The notes: a model not told the origin generated them from the letters alone. Counted from the first letter of the stretch, positions 9,549 through 17,941 are shown. The stretch: DNA of 64,000 nt from Curtobacterium sp. MCSS17_007 (GCF_003234175.2 NZ_CP126257.1:310001-374000); one strand, 5' to 3'. Made by a program: numbers and translations.

Positions 9549-10829
9549 TCAGCGATCAGCCGCGGACAGCGCGTCCGCGAGCGGCCCGACGTACGACCGG
9601 AACGACCACTGCACCGTGTTCCAGTCGTGACCGCTCCCCGGTGCGGACCCGACCTCGACCCGGGCCCCGGCCTTCCGCGCGGCCGCACCGAGCTTCCGTG
9701 CGTTCTCGCTGAACTCCCGGTCGGCCGACCCAGCCGTCAGCCACAGCGCGTGTCCGCCGAGCCCGTTCGCCCGCATCTGCGCGATCGGCGCCGCGGCCCG
9801 CCACCGTGCGGTCGAGCCACCGAACGCCTGGTCGGCGCTGTGCTGTGGCCCCTGGTCGATCGGCTGCAGCTCGCTCGACACCGCCAGTGCCGCCCCGAAC
9901 TCGTCGGGGTGACCGGTCACGAACTGCATCGCGCAGGTCGCCCCCTGCGAGAAGCCGGTCAGGCCCCACGCCCGGTGGTCGGTCGTGACGGGCAGGTGCG
10001 TGGTGAGCCAGTCCGGGACGTCGCGCGTGACGTAGGTGGCGACGTTGCCGAGTGCCGAGTCGACGCACATGGGGTTGCGCCCGGGGGCCGAGAGCTGGTC
10101 CACCGAGACGACGATCGGCGCCCGCCCCTCGTGTGCGGCGGCGTAGGCGTCCAACGGCTCCGCCAGGCGTCCGGCGGTGAACAGGTCGCCGGGAGCGCCA
10201 GGCTGCCCGGAGAACGCGATGACGACGGGCAGCGGCCGCGGGTCCCGCACCAGGGCGGCGGGCGGGAGCCAGACCACGGCCGGCCGGGCGTCGAAGTGCG
10301 AGCGGCGTCCGGGGATCTCGACCGTGCGGACGACCCCCGCGGACGGCATCGTGGCCGACGGGACGGCGTCGAGGTCGAGCGCGGGGAACGGGTCCGACTG
10401 CACGACCGTGCCGAGGGTCGGGTACTTGCCGAACTCGACGTTGACGCCGAGCGCGGGCACCACCAGGGTCGCGGGGACGAGCAGGACGGCGACCGTCCGC
10501 CGCCAGCGCCCGCCCTGCACCAGCCCCGTGACGGCGAGGGCGAGACCGGCCGCGGCGAACGCGGTCCACATCTGCGTGACGGGGCTCAGGGCGACACCGA
10601 ACAGGTCGACGACGTGCGTCAGGAACCAGCACACGGCCAGGAGGACGAGCGCGGCAGCGCCGGCGATGGCGGCGCGCGTGACGACCCGTCGCCAGGCGGT
10701 GGGGGAGCGCCACTGCCGGACCGCCGGCAGCAGGACGACGAGCGCGAGCACGACGAACGCCGTGTCGGCGGGGACGAGCTTCGACGGTGCCTGCAGCTGG
10801 GTCGCCAGCAACCACTCCGTCGGACTCAC
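9549..10829 (-). CDS. Membrane-anchored alpha/beta-hydrolase esterase (esterase D / mycolyltransferase-like)
   Basis: A 426-residue protein with three predicted N-terminal helices (about 12-105) and an extracytoplasmic alpha/beta-hydrolase domain of the putative-esterase family. The nucleophile elbow is GFSQGA and the catalytic His is in GSGHDWNTV near the C terminus. Relatives include mycolyltransferases and S-formylglutathione hydrolases; mycolates are not expected in this group, so an envelope-lipid or acyl-ester role is inferred only. GTG at 10829 overlaps the stop of the DUF2156 gene by four bases (GTGA), so the two are translationally coupled and probably share a pathway. Confidence 0.82.
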   Translation of the reverse strand: MSPTEWLLATQLQAPSKLVPADTAFVVLALVVLLPAVRQWRSPTAWRRVVTRAAIAGAAALVLLAVCWFLTHVVDLFGVALSPVTQMWTAFAAAGLALAVTGLVQGGRWRRTVAVLLVPATLVVPALGVNVEFGKYPTLGTVVQSDPFPALDLDAVPSATMPSAGVVRTVEIPGRRSHFDARPAVVWLPPAALVRDPRPLPVVIAFSGQPGAPGDLFTAGRLAEPLDAYAAAHEGRAPIVVSVDQLSAPGRNPMCVDSALGNVATYVTRDVPDWLTTHLPVTTDHRAWGLTGFSQGATCAMQFVTGHPDEFGAALAVSSELQPIDQGPQHSADQAFGGSTARWRAAAPIAQMRANGLGGHALWLTAGSADREFSENARKLGAAARKAGARVEVGSAPGSGHDWNTVQWSFRSYVGPLADALSAADR

Positions 10830-12862
10830 GCGCGCGCACCGGCGTCGGCCCGGGCCGCCGCCGAGGTGTGCGCCTGCCGCAGGGCCCACAGGTGCCGCGG
10901 ACGCAGGCCCGGCACGTAGGCCCCGGCCAGGGCCCGCCCCACGCGGGGCGCCAGCAGGGCGCTCGGCACGAGGAGCCAGAGGGGCTCGTGACGGGCGCCG
11001 AACTTCTCCTTGAACCGCTGCAGCGACCGGAAGCCGTACGCCGGCTCGAGGACCCGCGCGAGCAGGCGCGATCCCCGGGCGACCAGGGGCCCGGCGTCGT
11101 CGTGCACGGCGAGCGGGGTGCCCGACAGGCTGATCGTGGTGAGCCCGGCCTCGCGGGCGCGCAGGGCGGTCCGGGCGATGAGGAACTCCATCACTCCGGG
11201 CATGCCGTCGTCCGCGCGTCGCATCACGTCGAGCGTGTACCCGACGAGTGCCCCGTGCTCGTACACGGGCAGCCAGCTCGTGACGGCGTCGACGTGCCCG
11301 TCGGCGGTGACCGCGAGCATCAACCGCACGGACGGGTCGTCCAGCTCGCGCAGGCCGCCGAGCGTGAAGCCCATCTCCGGCAGTCGACGGTCGGCGGCCC
11401 AGCGTGCGCACACGGTCTCGACCTGCGCGCGCTGGGCGGGGTCGAGGGCGTCGAAGGTCGTCCACTCGTCACGGACCCCCTCACGGTCGGCCCGGTTCGA
11501 GGCCGTCCGGAGGTCCTGGCGCTTCTTCCCGCGCAGGTCGAAGGTCGTCACGTCGAGCACCGACTCGACGCCGACGGGCAGCGCCGTCCAGCCCTGCGCC
11601 ACGAGGATCTCGCGCACCGGCTCGTGGACGCTCGTGAACGCCGGTACCCAGCCGTTGCGCTCGCAGAACGTCGTGAAGGCGGCGAGGACGGCGGCCCGGT
11701 CCGCGGCGGCACAGGCCGGGTCGGAGACGGTCAGGGCCACGTCAGCGCACACGCGGTACGCCACGGCGCCACGGCCCTCCGGGTCGGTCCAGGTCGCGTT
11801 GCCCTGCCACGTGCCCATGTGGCCGAGCGAGCCGGCGTCACCACGGCGGAGCATGCCGCGGTAGTCCTCGCTGCACGACGGCGCCGCCCGGAACCGGCCG
11901 CGCACCAGGCGGTCGCGCAGGAGGACGACCGCGAGCAGCACGGCCGCGGGCACGAGCCACGCGCCGAGCAGGGTGACCTGCCACTCGACGGCGTCCACGC
12001 CGAGGCCGTGCCACTGCACCGCCCCGTCGGACAGCGGCTCGATGAGGAAGACGTCGGACAGCACGGCCGTGAGGGTCACGAGGACCCCGGCCGCGAGCAG
12101 GACCCCGGCGCGACGGCCCCGGTGCACGAGCCAGGCCGAACCGAGCAGGAGCACGCCGACGACGAACGTCGCGCGGTCGCTCATCGCGTCGGCGAACGGG
12201 GACAGCACCCCGTCCGGCTCCGGGACGACGAGCGTGACGAGGGTGCCGGCGCCGAGCGCCGCGAGCACGCCGACGACGAGGGTGCGCGGGTTGCGTGTCG
12301 GGGTCGGCGTCGCCTCCGTCGTCGTGGCCGCCGGACGGGAGGCACGGTGCACGACGAACGCGCCGGCGGCGGTCCCGAACAGGGTCGCCAGGGCGCGGGC
12401 GAGGTCGGAGCCGTGGCCCGCGAAGAGCACGAGCGTGAGCACGACCGTCCAGAGCACGGCACGGACCCGGTGTCGTCGCTGGGCGGGCATCGCGGCGGAC
12501 GCGGCTCCCAGCAGCGCCGTCGCGACGATCGACGGCGCGAAGAGCGGTTCGCCGGCGGCCGCCTCGGCATGGGCCTCTCCGGCCGCCTGGCCGACCGTCA
12601 CCGTGAGCAGGGTGACGAGCACGGCGAGCACCGGTGCGCCGATGCCGACGACCAGCGTGCGGAGCGACCCGAGGGCCCGCTCGGCGAGCACGACCGCGAG
12701 CACCACGGCGCCCGTGGCGAGCAGGGCGACCGGTGGGTGGTGCGGGAAGTCCGGTTCGGCGTGGGCGATGCGGGCGGTGATCACGAGCACGACGGCGGCG
12801 ACGGCGGTGGCCACGGAGACCGGTGCGCGACGGAGGTGTGCGAGGAGGGATGCGGGTGCCAC
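10826..12862 (-). CDS. MprF-like membrane protein with C-terminal DUF2156 (aminoacyl-lipid synthase-like) domain
   Basis: About 678 residues. The N-terminal 280 or so are hydrophobic helices. The C-terminal part (about 320-650) resembles the LPG-synthase C-terminal domain, a GNAT-like fold that in MprF moves an amino acid from aminoacyl-tRNA onto phosphatidylglycerol, with segments such as DVTTFDLRGKKRQDLRTA and LQRFKEKFGARHEPLW. Whether it makes aminoacyl-lipid or another acylated product is open. The start is uncertain: GTG at 12862 is the likeliest and ATG at 12898 also fits, with no strong ribosome site at either. The stop overlaps the esterase start. MprF-like activity would alter surface charge and resistance to cationic peptides. 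Confidence 0.8.
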   Translation of the reverse strand: MAPASLLAHLRRAPVSVATAVAAVVLVITARIAHAEPDFPHHPPVALLATGAVVLAVVLAERALGSLRTLVVGIGAPVLAVLVTLLTVTVGQAAGEAHAEAAAGEPLFAPSIVATALLGAASAAMPAQRRHRVRAVLWTVVLTLVLFAGHGSDLARALATLFGTAAGAFVVHRASRPAATTTEATPTPTRNPRTLVVGVLAALGAGTLVTLVVPEPDGVLSPFADAMSDRATFVVGVLLLGSAWLVHRGRRAGVLLAAGVLVTLTAVLSDVFLIEPLSDGAVQWHGLGVDAVEWQVTLLGAWLVPAAVLLAVVLLRDRLVRGRFRAAPSCSEDYRGMLRRGDAGSLGHMGTWQGNATWTDPEGRGAVAYRVCADVALTVSDPACAAADRAAVLAAFTTFCERNGWVPAFTSVHEPVREILVAQGWTALPVGVESVLDVTTFDLRGKKRQDLRTASNRADREGVRDEWTTFDALDPAQRAQVETVCARWAADRRLPEMGFTLGGLRELDDPSVRLMLAVTADGHVDAVTSWLPVYEHGALVGYTLDVMRRADDGMPGVMEFLIARTALRAREAGLTTISLSGTPLAVHDDAGPLVARGSRLLARVLEPAYGFRSLQRFKEKFGARHEPLWLLVPSALLAPRVGRALAGAYVPGLRPRHLWALRQAHTSAAARADAGARA

Positions 12863-12915
12863 GGTGTCATCACAGCGCAGACGGGCGTGCCGCCGCATCG
12901 GGCTGCGGGGTGGAT

Positions 12916-12939
12916 CCGGGTGGCCGATCGGCCACCCGG
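12916..12939 (-). terminator. Perfect 24-bp palindrome after the histidine kinase gene
   Basis: CCGGGTGGCCGA is followed directly by its complement TCGGCCACCCGG. It sits 14 bases past the kinase stop and before the DUF2156 start. It is most likely a terminator separating the two units, though a dimeric operator cannot be excluded because there is no real loop. Confidence 0.55.
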
Positions 12940-12952
12940 TCTCCTCCGATCG

Positions 12953-14158
12953 TCAGCCCCCGGTCGGAGCGGGCACGTGCTCGACCGGCAGGCGGAGGTG
13001 CAGTGCGAACCCGTCGCCGGGCTGCGGACCCGACTCCAACCGGCCGCCGAGGAGCGACGCCCGCTCCCCGAGGCCGATCAGCCCGAGCCCCGAGCCCGGC
13101 AGCTCGAGCCGGTCCGCCCGAGCCGGCCCGTTCACCAGGTCGACGAGCACCTGGTCGCCGTGCAGCCGACCGCTCACCCGGACGGCCGCCCCCGGTGCGT
13201 GCTTGCGGACGTTCGTCAGGCCCTCCTGCACGAACCGGTAGACCGCGCGCTGCACGGGGAGGGGCAGGGTGTCCGGCAGGTCGACGGCGACCGCGGTCTC
13301 GAGACCGCTCGCCGCGACGAGCCGGGGCAGGTCGGCGAGCACGGGCTGCGGGGCCATCTCGCGGTCGGTGCCGCCGGACGCCCGGAGCACCTGCACCATC
13401 TCGCGCAGCTCCTGCAGGGTCACCACGCACAGCTGCCGGATGGTCCGGGCGAACGCCCGCTCGCGCTCGTCCCGACCGGCCATCTGCACGCCGCCGGCCT
13501 GCACCGCGATGAGGGTCACCTGGTGCGACACGACGTCGTGCATCTCACGGGCGAGCAGTGCGCGCTCGCGGGAGAGCGCGACCTCGGCTGCGCGCCGGCG
13601 TTCCTCGGCCCGTGACGCCCCGAGCTCGGCGATCCGGTCGACCAGGTCCGCCCGGGTCCGGACGAGCAGCCCCATCGCGAGCGGCCCGAGCGCGAAGATC
13701 GCCGCGTAGACGATCGACACGACGATCTCGTCGAGCTGCTGCGGTGGCCCGACGACGAAGCCGCTGAAGCCCACGAACTGGACGACCGCGGCGAGGAGCA
13801 TGAGCCAACGCCGGTCGGTGCGCTCGCCGAGGGTGAAGAGGGCGATGCTCGCCGCCACCACACCGGAGCCGATGAACAGGCCGGGCATGGTGAGCGCGAA
13901 GGTGAGCACGGGCAGGCGGCGCCGGAGCACGAGCGCGAGTGCGGCGATGACCGAGACCGTGATCTCGGTGGTGGTCGCCCCCGCGATGTCGAGCACCGCG
14001 TCGACCACCGCGGCCGCGAGGAAGAGCACGTCGACCAGCCATCGCGGTGCGGGGTGGGCCCGTGCCCAGCGCAGGCCGGCGTGGACGAGTGCGTCGAGCC
14101 TCCCGTCCGTCCGCGCGAGCCGGTCACGGACGCGACCGACGGCGACGCGGTCAGCCAT
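12953..14158 (-). CDS. NarL-type sensor histidine kinase
   Basis: A 401-residue membrane kinase. It has five or six hydrophobic helices (about 40-165) with short loops and no obvious extracellular sensor domain, then a HisKA_3 dimerisation domain with the phospho-acceptor H207 in REMHDVVSHQ, and an HATPase domain with an N box (FVQEGLTNVRKHA) and a G box (GSGLGLIGLGERA). The lack of a large sensor suggests membrane or envelope sensing, as in intramembrane-sensing kinases (inference). ATG at 14158 overlaps the response-regulator stop by eight bases, so the pair is coupled. The downstream MprF-like gene is a possible target. Confidence 0.9.
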   Translation of the reverse strand: MADRVAVGRVRDRLARTDGRLDALVHAGLRWARAHPAPRWLVDVLFLAAAVVDAVLDIAGATTTEITVSVIAALALVLRRRLPVLTFALTMPGLFIGSGVVAASIALFTLGERTDRRWLMLLAAVVQFVGFSGFVVGPPQQLDEIVVSIVYAAIFALGPLAMGLLVRTRADLVDRIAELGASRAEERRRAAEVALSRERALLAREMHDVVSHQVTLIAVQAGGVQMAGRDERERAFARTIRQLCVVTLQELREMVQVLRASGGTDREMAPQPVLADLPRLVAASGLETAVAVDLPDTLPLPVQRAVYRFVQEGLTNVRKHAPGAAVRVSGRLHGDQVLVDLVNGPARADRLELPGSGLGLIGLGERASLLGGRLESGPQPGDGFALHLRLPVEHVPAPTGG

Positions 14159-14786
14159 CGAGCAGCCCGGCCTCCGCCGCGCGCAGCGCGAGCTGGACGC
14201 GGGTGGTGACGCCGAAGGTGGAGAGCAGGGCCCGGACGTCCTCCTTGACGGTGCCCGTGCTGACCCCGAGGCGTTGGCCGATCTCGGGGTTGCTCGCGCC
14301 CTCGGCGACGAGTCGCACGACGGCGTGCTCCCGGTCGGACAGGCTCGGTGCAGGCGTCGGGCAACGGCGGGCGAACAGACGGGTGCGGTCGAGGCCCGGT
14401 GCCAGGACGATCCCGCCGCGGGCGAGGGCACGCACGTACTCGGCGAGCGACTCGGGGTCGGTGTCCTTGAGGAGGAACCCGGACGCACCGGACTCCATCG
14501 CACGCGCGACGACCTGGGTGTCGGTGTCGAACGTGGTGAGCATCGCCACGGCGGGCGGCTCCGGCAGCTCGCGGAGTGCGGCGAGCACCTCGAGCCCGTT
14601 CACCCGCGGCATGCGCACGTCGAGCAGGACCACGTCGGGGGCGTGTCGGCGCACGGTCTCGACGGCGTCGACGTCACCGCTCGTTGCGACGACGTCGATG
14701 TCCGCCGCTGCGCCGAGGATGAGTTCGAACCCGTACCGGACGAGCGTCTCGTCGTCCACGATCACCACCGAGGTCACGGGCGTCAT
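14151..14786 (-). CDS. NarL/FixJ-family response regulator
   Basis: A 211-residue regulator: receiver domain (about 5-120) with acidic residues DDE at 11-13, phospho-acceptor D56 in VVLLDVRMP, and lysine in GFLLKDTD; then a LuxR-type helix-turn-helix (about 145-208) with SDREHAVVRLVAEGASNPEI. ATG at 14786 gives the canonical receiver N terminus. It is the upstream partner of the kinase gene. It diverges from the GntR gene across 117 bases that hold the GntR promoter and operator. Confidence 0.92.
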   Translation of the reverse strand: MTPVTSVVIVDDETLVRYGFELILGAAADIDVVATSGDVDAVETVRRHAPDVVLLDVRMPRVNGLEVLAALRELPEPPAVAMLTTFDTDTQVVARAMESGASGFLLKDTDPESLAEYVRALARGGIVLAPGLDRTRLFARRCPTPAPSLSDREHAVVRLVAEGASNPEIGQRLGVSTGTVKEDVRALLSTFGVTTRVQLALRAAEAGLLDG

Positions 14787-14798
14787 CTTGTCACGGCA

Positions 14799-14827
14799 TT
14801 GGCTTCTCGCATCGGCTTGGCTACTGT
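14799..14827 (+). promoter_or_regulatory. Promoter of the GntR gene (-35 TTGGCT, 17 bp, -10 TACTGT)
   Basis: TTGGCT at 14799-14804 and TACTGT at 14822-14827 are 17 bases apart, near the sigma-70-type optimum. The GntR-type operator starts eight bases after the -10, over the expected start of transcription. Confidence 0.5.
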
Positions 14828-14834
14828 GAGGACG

Positions 14835-14848
14835 ACTGGTCATGTCCG
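14835..14848. promoter_or_regulatory. Candidate GntR operator 1
   Basis: ACTGGTCATGTCCG, an imperfect palindrome that matches the site at 16513-16526 in 13 of 14 bases. Both resemble the DasR/NagR consensus (TGGTCTAGACCA core). It lies just downstream of the promoter of the GntR gene, implying autorepression. Confidence 0.6.
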
Positions 14849-14903
14849 CCCAGTACCAGCAGGCGGACCAGCACGACAGGGAAGCAACGGAGCACGAGGA
14901 CGC

Positions 14904-15638
14904 ATGACGAGCCGCATCACCGAGGGTGCCGAACCGAAGCACCAGCAGTTGCGGCGGATCCTGCTCGAGCTCGCGACCACGCGGCTCGCGCCCGGTGCGG
15001 CGATCCCCTCGGAGCGGCAGCTCATCGCCGAGTACGGCGTCTCGCGGATCACGGTGCGCGAGGCACTGGGTCAGCTGGTGAACGAGGGGTACCTGGAGCG
15101 CGTCCGCGGCAAGGGCACCTTCGTGGCGCACCGGCCCGTGCAGTCCACGCTGCACCTGGCCTCGTTCACCGAGGAGATGCGGGCGCTCGGGCACGTCCCG
15201 ACGACGGTGGTCCTGGTGCGCGAGGAGCGGGTCCCGCCGGCCGACACCGTCGCGGCCCTGCGGCTCGGTGACGGTGACACGGCGCACCACCTCAAGCGGC
15301 TGCGGATGGCCGACGGGGCGCCGGTGTCGATCGACGACGCCTGGCTGTCGGCGTCGGCGTTCCCCGGACTGCTGGAGCGGGACCTGTCGGGCTCGGTGTA
15401 CTCCCTGGCGGCGAACGAGTACGGCACGCCCATCGACCGCGCACAGCAGACCGTCGCGGCCACGCCCGCTGCCGACGACGTGGCGACCCTGCTCGGGACA
15501 CGGACCGGGGCGCCGCTGCTCGAGTTCGACCGGGTGTCGTACTCGGGGGACCGGCCGGTCGAGCACGCCCGCTCGTGGTACCGGTCGGACCGCTACCGGG
15601 TGCAGATGGAGGTCACGGCGAACCGCGTCGTGGCGTAG
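14904..15638 (+). CDS. GntR/HutC-family regulator (DasR/NagR-like, UTRA domain)
   Basis: A 244-residue regulator with an N-terminal winged helix-turn-helix (about 12-80, containing IPSERQLIAEYGVSRITVRE) and a UTRA effector domain (about 95-240) that binds sugar phosphates in this family. ATG at 14904 follows GAGGAC. The next genes are a PTS EIIA-EIIB-EIIC set, and matching 14-base sites precede both this gene and the EIIC gene, so it probably controls amino-sugar or glucose uptake. DasR-like control by glucosamine-6-phosphate is inference from the operator shape. Confidence 0.88.
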   Translation: MTSRITEGAEPKHQQLRRILLELATTRLAPGAAIPSERQLIAEYGVSRITVREALGQLVNEGYLERVRGKGTFVAHRPVQSTLHLASFTEEMRALGHVPTTVVLVREERVPPADTVAALRLGDGDTAHHLKRLRMADGAPVSIDDAWLSASAFPGLLERDLSGSVYSLAANEYGTPIDRAQQTVAATPAADDVATLLGTRTGAPLLEFDRVSYSGDRPVEHARSWYRSDRYRVQMEVTANRVVA

Positions 15639-15663
15639 CGCGCGAGGCCGGCGGAGCGGTGCG

Positions 15664-15712
15664 CGAGAGCGACAGCGCCCGCCGGGATCTCCGGGGAGCC
15701 CTGTCGCTCTCG
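15664..15712 (+). terminator. Inverted repeat after the GntR gene
   Basis: CGAGAGCGACAG at 15664 pairs with CTGTCGCTCTCG at 15701 across 25 bases that can partly pair themselves. It begins 25 bases after the GntR stop. Confidence 0.5.
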
Positions 15713-15731
15713 TCGAGCACTCCGGGCACCG

Positions 15732-15760
15732 GACCCCGGCAGGTGGTCCCTGCCGGGGTC
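15732..15760 (-). terminator. Hairpin at the 3' end of EIIA
   Basis: GACCCCGGCA pairs with TGCCGGGGTC over a nine-base loop. The right arm overlaps the EIIA stop codon, so it can end the EIIB-EIIA transcript and also read-through from the GntR side. Confidence 0.6.
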
Positions 15761-16211
15761 ACACGGTGAAGAGGGTCCCGCCCTCGCGCACGGTGGAGCC
15801 GACGGTGCCCTGCTCGACCGAGTCCGGCGCCGAGCCGAGCACGACCACCGGGCACACGGGCGAGTAGCCGGCTGCCTGGATCACCGACGGGGTGAACCGC
15901 ACGACGGGGTCGCCCGCGTGCACGGTGTCGCCCTCGGCCGCGAGCAGCTCGAAGCCCTCGCCCTGCAGCTTCACGGTGTCGATGCCGACGTGCACCAGGA
16001 CGTCCGTCCCCGCCGAGCCCTGGAGCGCGAACGCGTGCGGGTGCAGCTTCACGATGGTGCCGTCGACCGGGGCCACCGCGGTGACCGGCCCCTCGACACC
16101 GGTGGGGTCGACCGCGACCCCGGCGCCGACGAGCTGCCCGGCGAACACCGGGTCCGGCACGTCGGCGAGTCCGACGACCGGGCCCGCGAACGGGGTCCGG
16201 ACCGCGGTCAC
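15759..16211 (-). CDS. PTS sugar EIIA component (Glc/Crr type)
   Basis: A 150-residue phosphocarrier. The phosphorylated histidine is H74 in VHVGIDTV and the second active-site histidine is H59 in HPHAFAL; TPFAGPV at the start is typical of EIIA-Glc. It takes phosphate from HPr and passes it to EIIB. GTG at 16211 overlaps the EIIB stop (GTGA), so EIIB and EIIA form a two-gene unit. In many glucose-family systems EIIA is fused to EIICB; here all three are separate. Confidence 0.92.
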   Translation of the reverse strand: MTAVRTPFAGPVVGLADVPDPVFAGQLVGAGVAVDPTGVEGPVTAVAPVDGTIVKLHPHAFALQGSAGTDVLVHVGIDTVKLQGEGFELLAAEGDTVHAGDPVVRFTPSVIQAAGYSPVCPVVVLGSAPDSVEQGTVGSTVREGGTLFTV

Positions 16212-16444
16212 AGTTCGTCCTGGATGTCCTGCGCGAGGTTGTCGGCGATCGGCCCGACGATGACCTGCCACCCGGTACCGCCCCCGACGACGGCCTGTGC
16301 ACCCGCGGCCTGCAGCGCGGCCTTGTCCACGAGGTCGCCGTCCTCCACCTCGACGCGGAGGCGCGTGATGCAGCCCTCGACCTCGTCGATGTTGTCGGCG
16401 CCACCCAGCGCGGCGATGATGTCGGCTGCCTTGATGTCGGCCAT
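16208..16444 (-). CDS. PTS sugar EIIB component (Glc family)
   Basis: A 78-residue domain-sized protein with the phosphorylated cysteine C25 in EGCITRLRVEV, the Glc-family EIIB signature. It accepts phosphate from EIIA and phosphorylates the sugar bound to EIIC. ATG at 16444 is preceded by GAGGAAAC. It diverges from the EIIC gene across 177 bases containing a promoter and a GntR-type operator, so both arms are probably controlled together. Confidence 0.92.
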   Translation of the reverse strand: MADIKAADIIAALGGADNIDEVEGCITRLRVEVEDGDLVDKAALQAAGAQAVVGGGTGWQVIVGPIADNLAQDIQDEL

Positions 16445-16477
16445 CGTTTCCTCCTCGTTACGGGTTTTCGCACCGGG

Positions 16478-16507
16478 TTGACACGCATCAGGTCGCAGGT
16501 TCAGACT
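16478..16507 (+). promoter_or_regulatory. Promoter of the EIIC gene (-35 TTGACA, 18 bp, -10 CAGACT)
   Basis: TTGACA at 16478-16483 and CAGACT at 16502-16507 are 18 bases apart. The operator at 16513 begins six bases downstream, the same layout as at the GntR gene. Confidence 0.5.
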
Positions 16508-16512
16508 ACGGA

Positions 16513-16526
16513 ACTGGTCATGACCG
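16513..16526. promoter_or_regulatory. Candidate GntR operator 2
   Basis: ACTGGTCATGACCG with a perfect inner palindrome GGTCATGACC. It matches the site before the GntR gene in 13 of 14 bases and lies in the divergent EIIB/EIIC promoter region. Confidence 0.65.
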
Positions 16527-16621
16527 GACAGGACCGGACCGGCGGTACCGCCGAGGTTACCTGCGCCGCACGCACGACTCAACTCCCCCCCGAGCTCCAC
16601 CCGACGACGAGAGGAACGCCG

Positions 16622-17890
16622 ATGAGCACCGCTGCTGCAACGGACGTGCCGGAGAAGAAGACCCCGAAGAAGCAGTCGAAGCTCTTCGCCAACGCGCAGC
16701 GGCTCGGTCGCAGTCTGCTACTGCCCATCGCCGTCATGCCGGCCGCGGGCATCCTGAACCGTCTCGGCCAGACCGACATGCTCGGCGCGATCCCCGGGTT
16801 CGAGCAGGGCGCCTCGGTCATCGGCGCCGCGGGCAACGCGATCTTCTCGTGGCTGCCGCTGCTCTTCGCGGTCGGCATCGCGATCGGCTGGGCGAAGAAG
16901 TCGGACGGCACGACGGCGCTCGCCGCGGTCGTCGGCTACATGGTCATGTACGAGGTCTGGAAGGTCATGTCGCCGATCGTCCTGGCGGGCGTCGAGGACG
17001 CGAACGGCGAGCAGAAGATGATCAACTACGGCGTCCTCGGCGGCATCGTGATGGGTCTCGTCGCGGCGAACCTCTGGCAGCGGTTCCACCGCACGAAGAT
17101 GCCCGACTTCCTCGGCTTCTTCTCGGGTCGTCGCCTCGTCCCGATCATCACGGCGGCCGCAGGCCTCGTCATCGCCGTGCTCATGTCCTTCGTGTACCGC
17201 TACTTCGACATCGCGCTGACCGCCGCCGGGCAGGCCGTGTCGGACAACGCCGTCATCGGTGGTGGCATCTTCGGGTTCGCGAACCGCATGCTCATCCCGG
17301 TCGGCCTGCACCAGCTGCTCAACTTCTTCCCGTGGTTCCAGCTCGGCAGCTTCACGAACGCGGCGGGTGAGGCGGTGCACGGCGACATCCCGCGCTTCCT
17401 CGCCGGCGACCCGACGGCGGGCATCTTCCAGACCGGCTTCTTCCCGATCATGATGTTCGCGCTGCCCGCCGGCGCGCTCGCGATCTGGCGCAACGCCAAG
17501 CCGCAGAACCGCAAGCTCGTCGGTGGCATCATGCTCTCCGCCGCGCTCACCTCGTTCGTCACGGGCATCACCGAACCGCTCGAGTACTCGTTCATGTTCG
17601 TGGCGTTCCCGCTCTACGTCATCCACGCGGTGCTCACGGGTACGTCGCTCGCACTGGTGAACGCGCTCGGCATCCGGGACGGTTTCTCGTTCTCGGCCGG
17701 TGCGATCGACTTCGTGCTCAACCTCGGCAAGTCCGAGGGCGGGCTCTGGCTCATCCCCATCGGTCTGGGGTACGCGGTCGTCTACTACTTCCTGTTCTCG
17801 TTCGTGATCAAGAAGTGGAACCTGCGCACACCGGGTCGCGAGGACGACACGATCGCCGAGAACACGATCGCCGCGGCCACGAAGCCCTGA
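16622..17890 (+). CDS. PTS EIIC permease, glucose/N-acetylglucosamine family
   Basis: A 422-residue membrane component with about ten hydrophobic segments. It opens with LGRSLLLPIAVMPAAGIL and carries the substrate-site signature SFVTGITEPLEYSFMFVAFP, as in PtsG and NagE. It lacks fused EIIA and EIIB domains, which are encoded on the opposite strand at 15759-16444. Substrate is probably glucose or GlcNAc; the GlcNAc-type regulator next door favours the latter (inference). ATG at 16622 follows GAGAGGAACGCC. A GACGGGAGGC-type hairpin follows the stop. Confidence 0.9.
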   Translation: MSTAAATDVPEKKTPKKQSKLFANAQRLGRSLLLPIAVMPAAGILNRLGQTDMLGAIPGFEQGASVIGAAGNAIFSWLPLLFAVGIAIGWAKKSDGTTALAAVVGYMVMYEVWKVMSPIVLAGVEDANGEQKMINYGVLGGIVMGLVAANLWQRFHRTKMPDFLGFFSGRRLVPIITAAAGLVIAVLMSFVYRYFDIALTAAGQAVSDNAVIGGGIFGFANRMLIPVGLHQLLNFFPWFQLGSFTNAAGEAVHGDIPRFLAGDPTAGIFQTGFFPIMMFALPAGALAIWRNAKPQNRKLVGGIMLSAALTSFVTGITEPLEYSFMFVAFPLYVIHAVLTGTSLALVNALGIRDGFSFSAGAIDFVLNLGKSEGGLWLIPIGLGYAVVYYFLFSFVIKKWNLRTPGREDDTIAENTIAAATKP

Positions 17891-17899
17891 CGGTCCTGT

Positions 17900-17941
17900 G
17901 GACGGGAGGCGCGGTGCCAGCGGGTCCCGCGCCTCCCGTCC
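17900..17941 (+). repeat. Dispersed GGAGGCGCGG hairpin, copy 1 (probable terminator)
   Basis: GGACGGGAGGCGCGG pairs with CCGCGCCTCCCGTCC in a 15-bp stem. It sits ten bases after the EIIC stop. Related hairpins occur at 30264, 36111 and 58221. Confidence 0.75.

Noticed and set aside
12868..12898. ATG at 12898 as the start of the DUF2156 gene
   Set aside because: It would add a dozen residues of Arg-rich text; GTG at 12862 is directly before the first helix. Kept as an alternative only.
10787..13615. Long plus-strand open frame (942 codons) opposite the DUF2156 and kinase genes
   Set aside because: Low-complexity Arg/Gly/Glu text with no domain; it is the complement of real genes.
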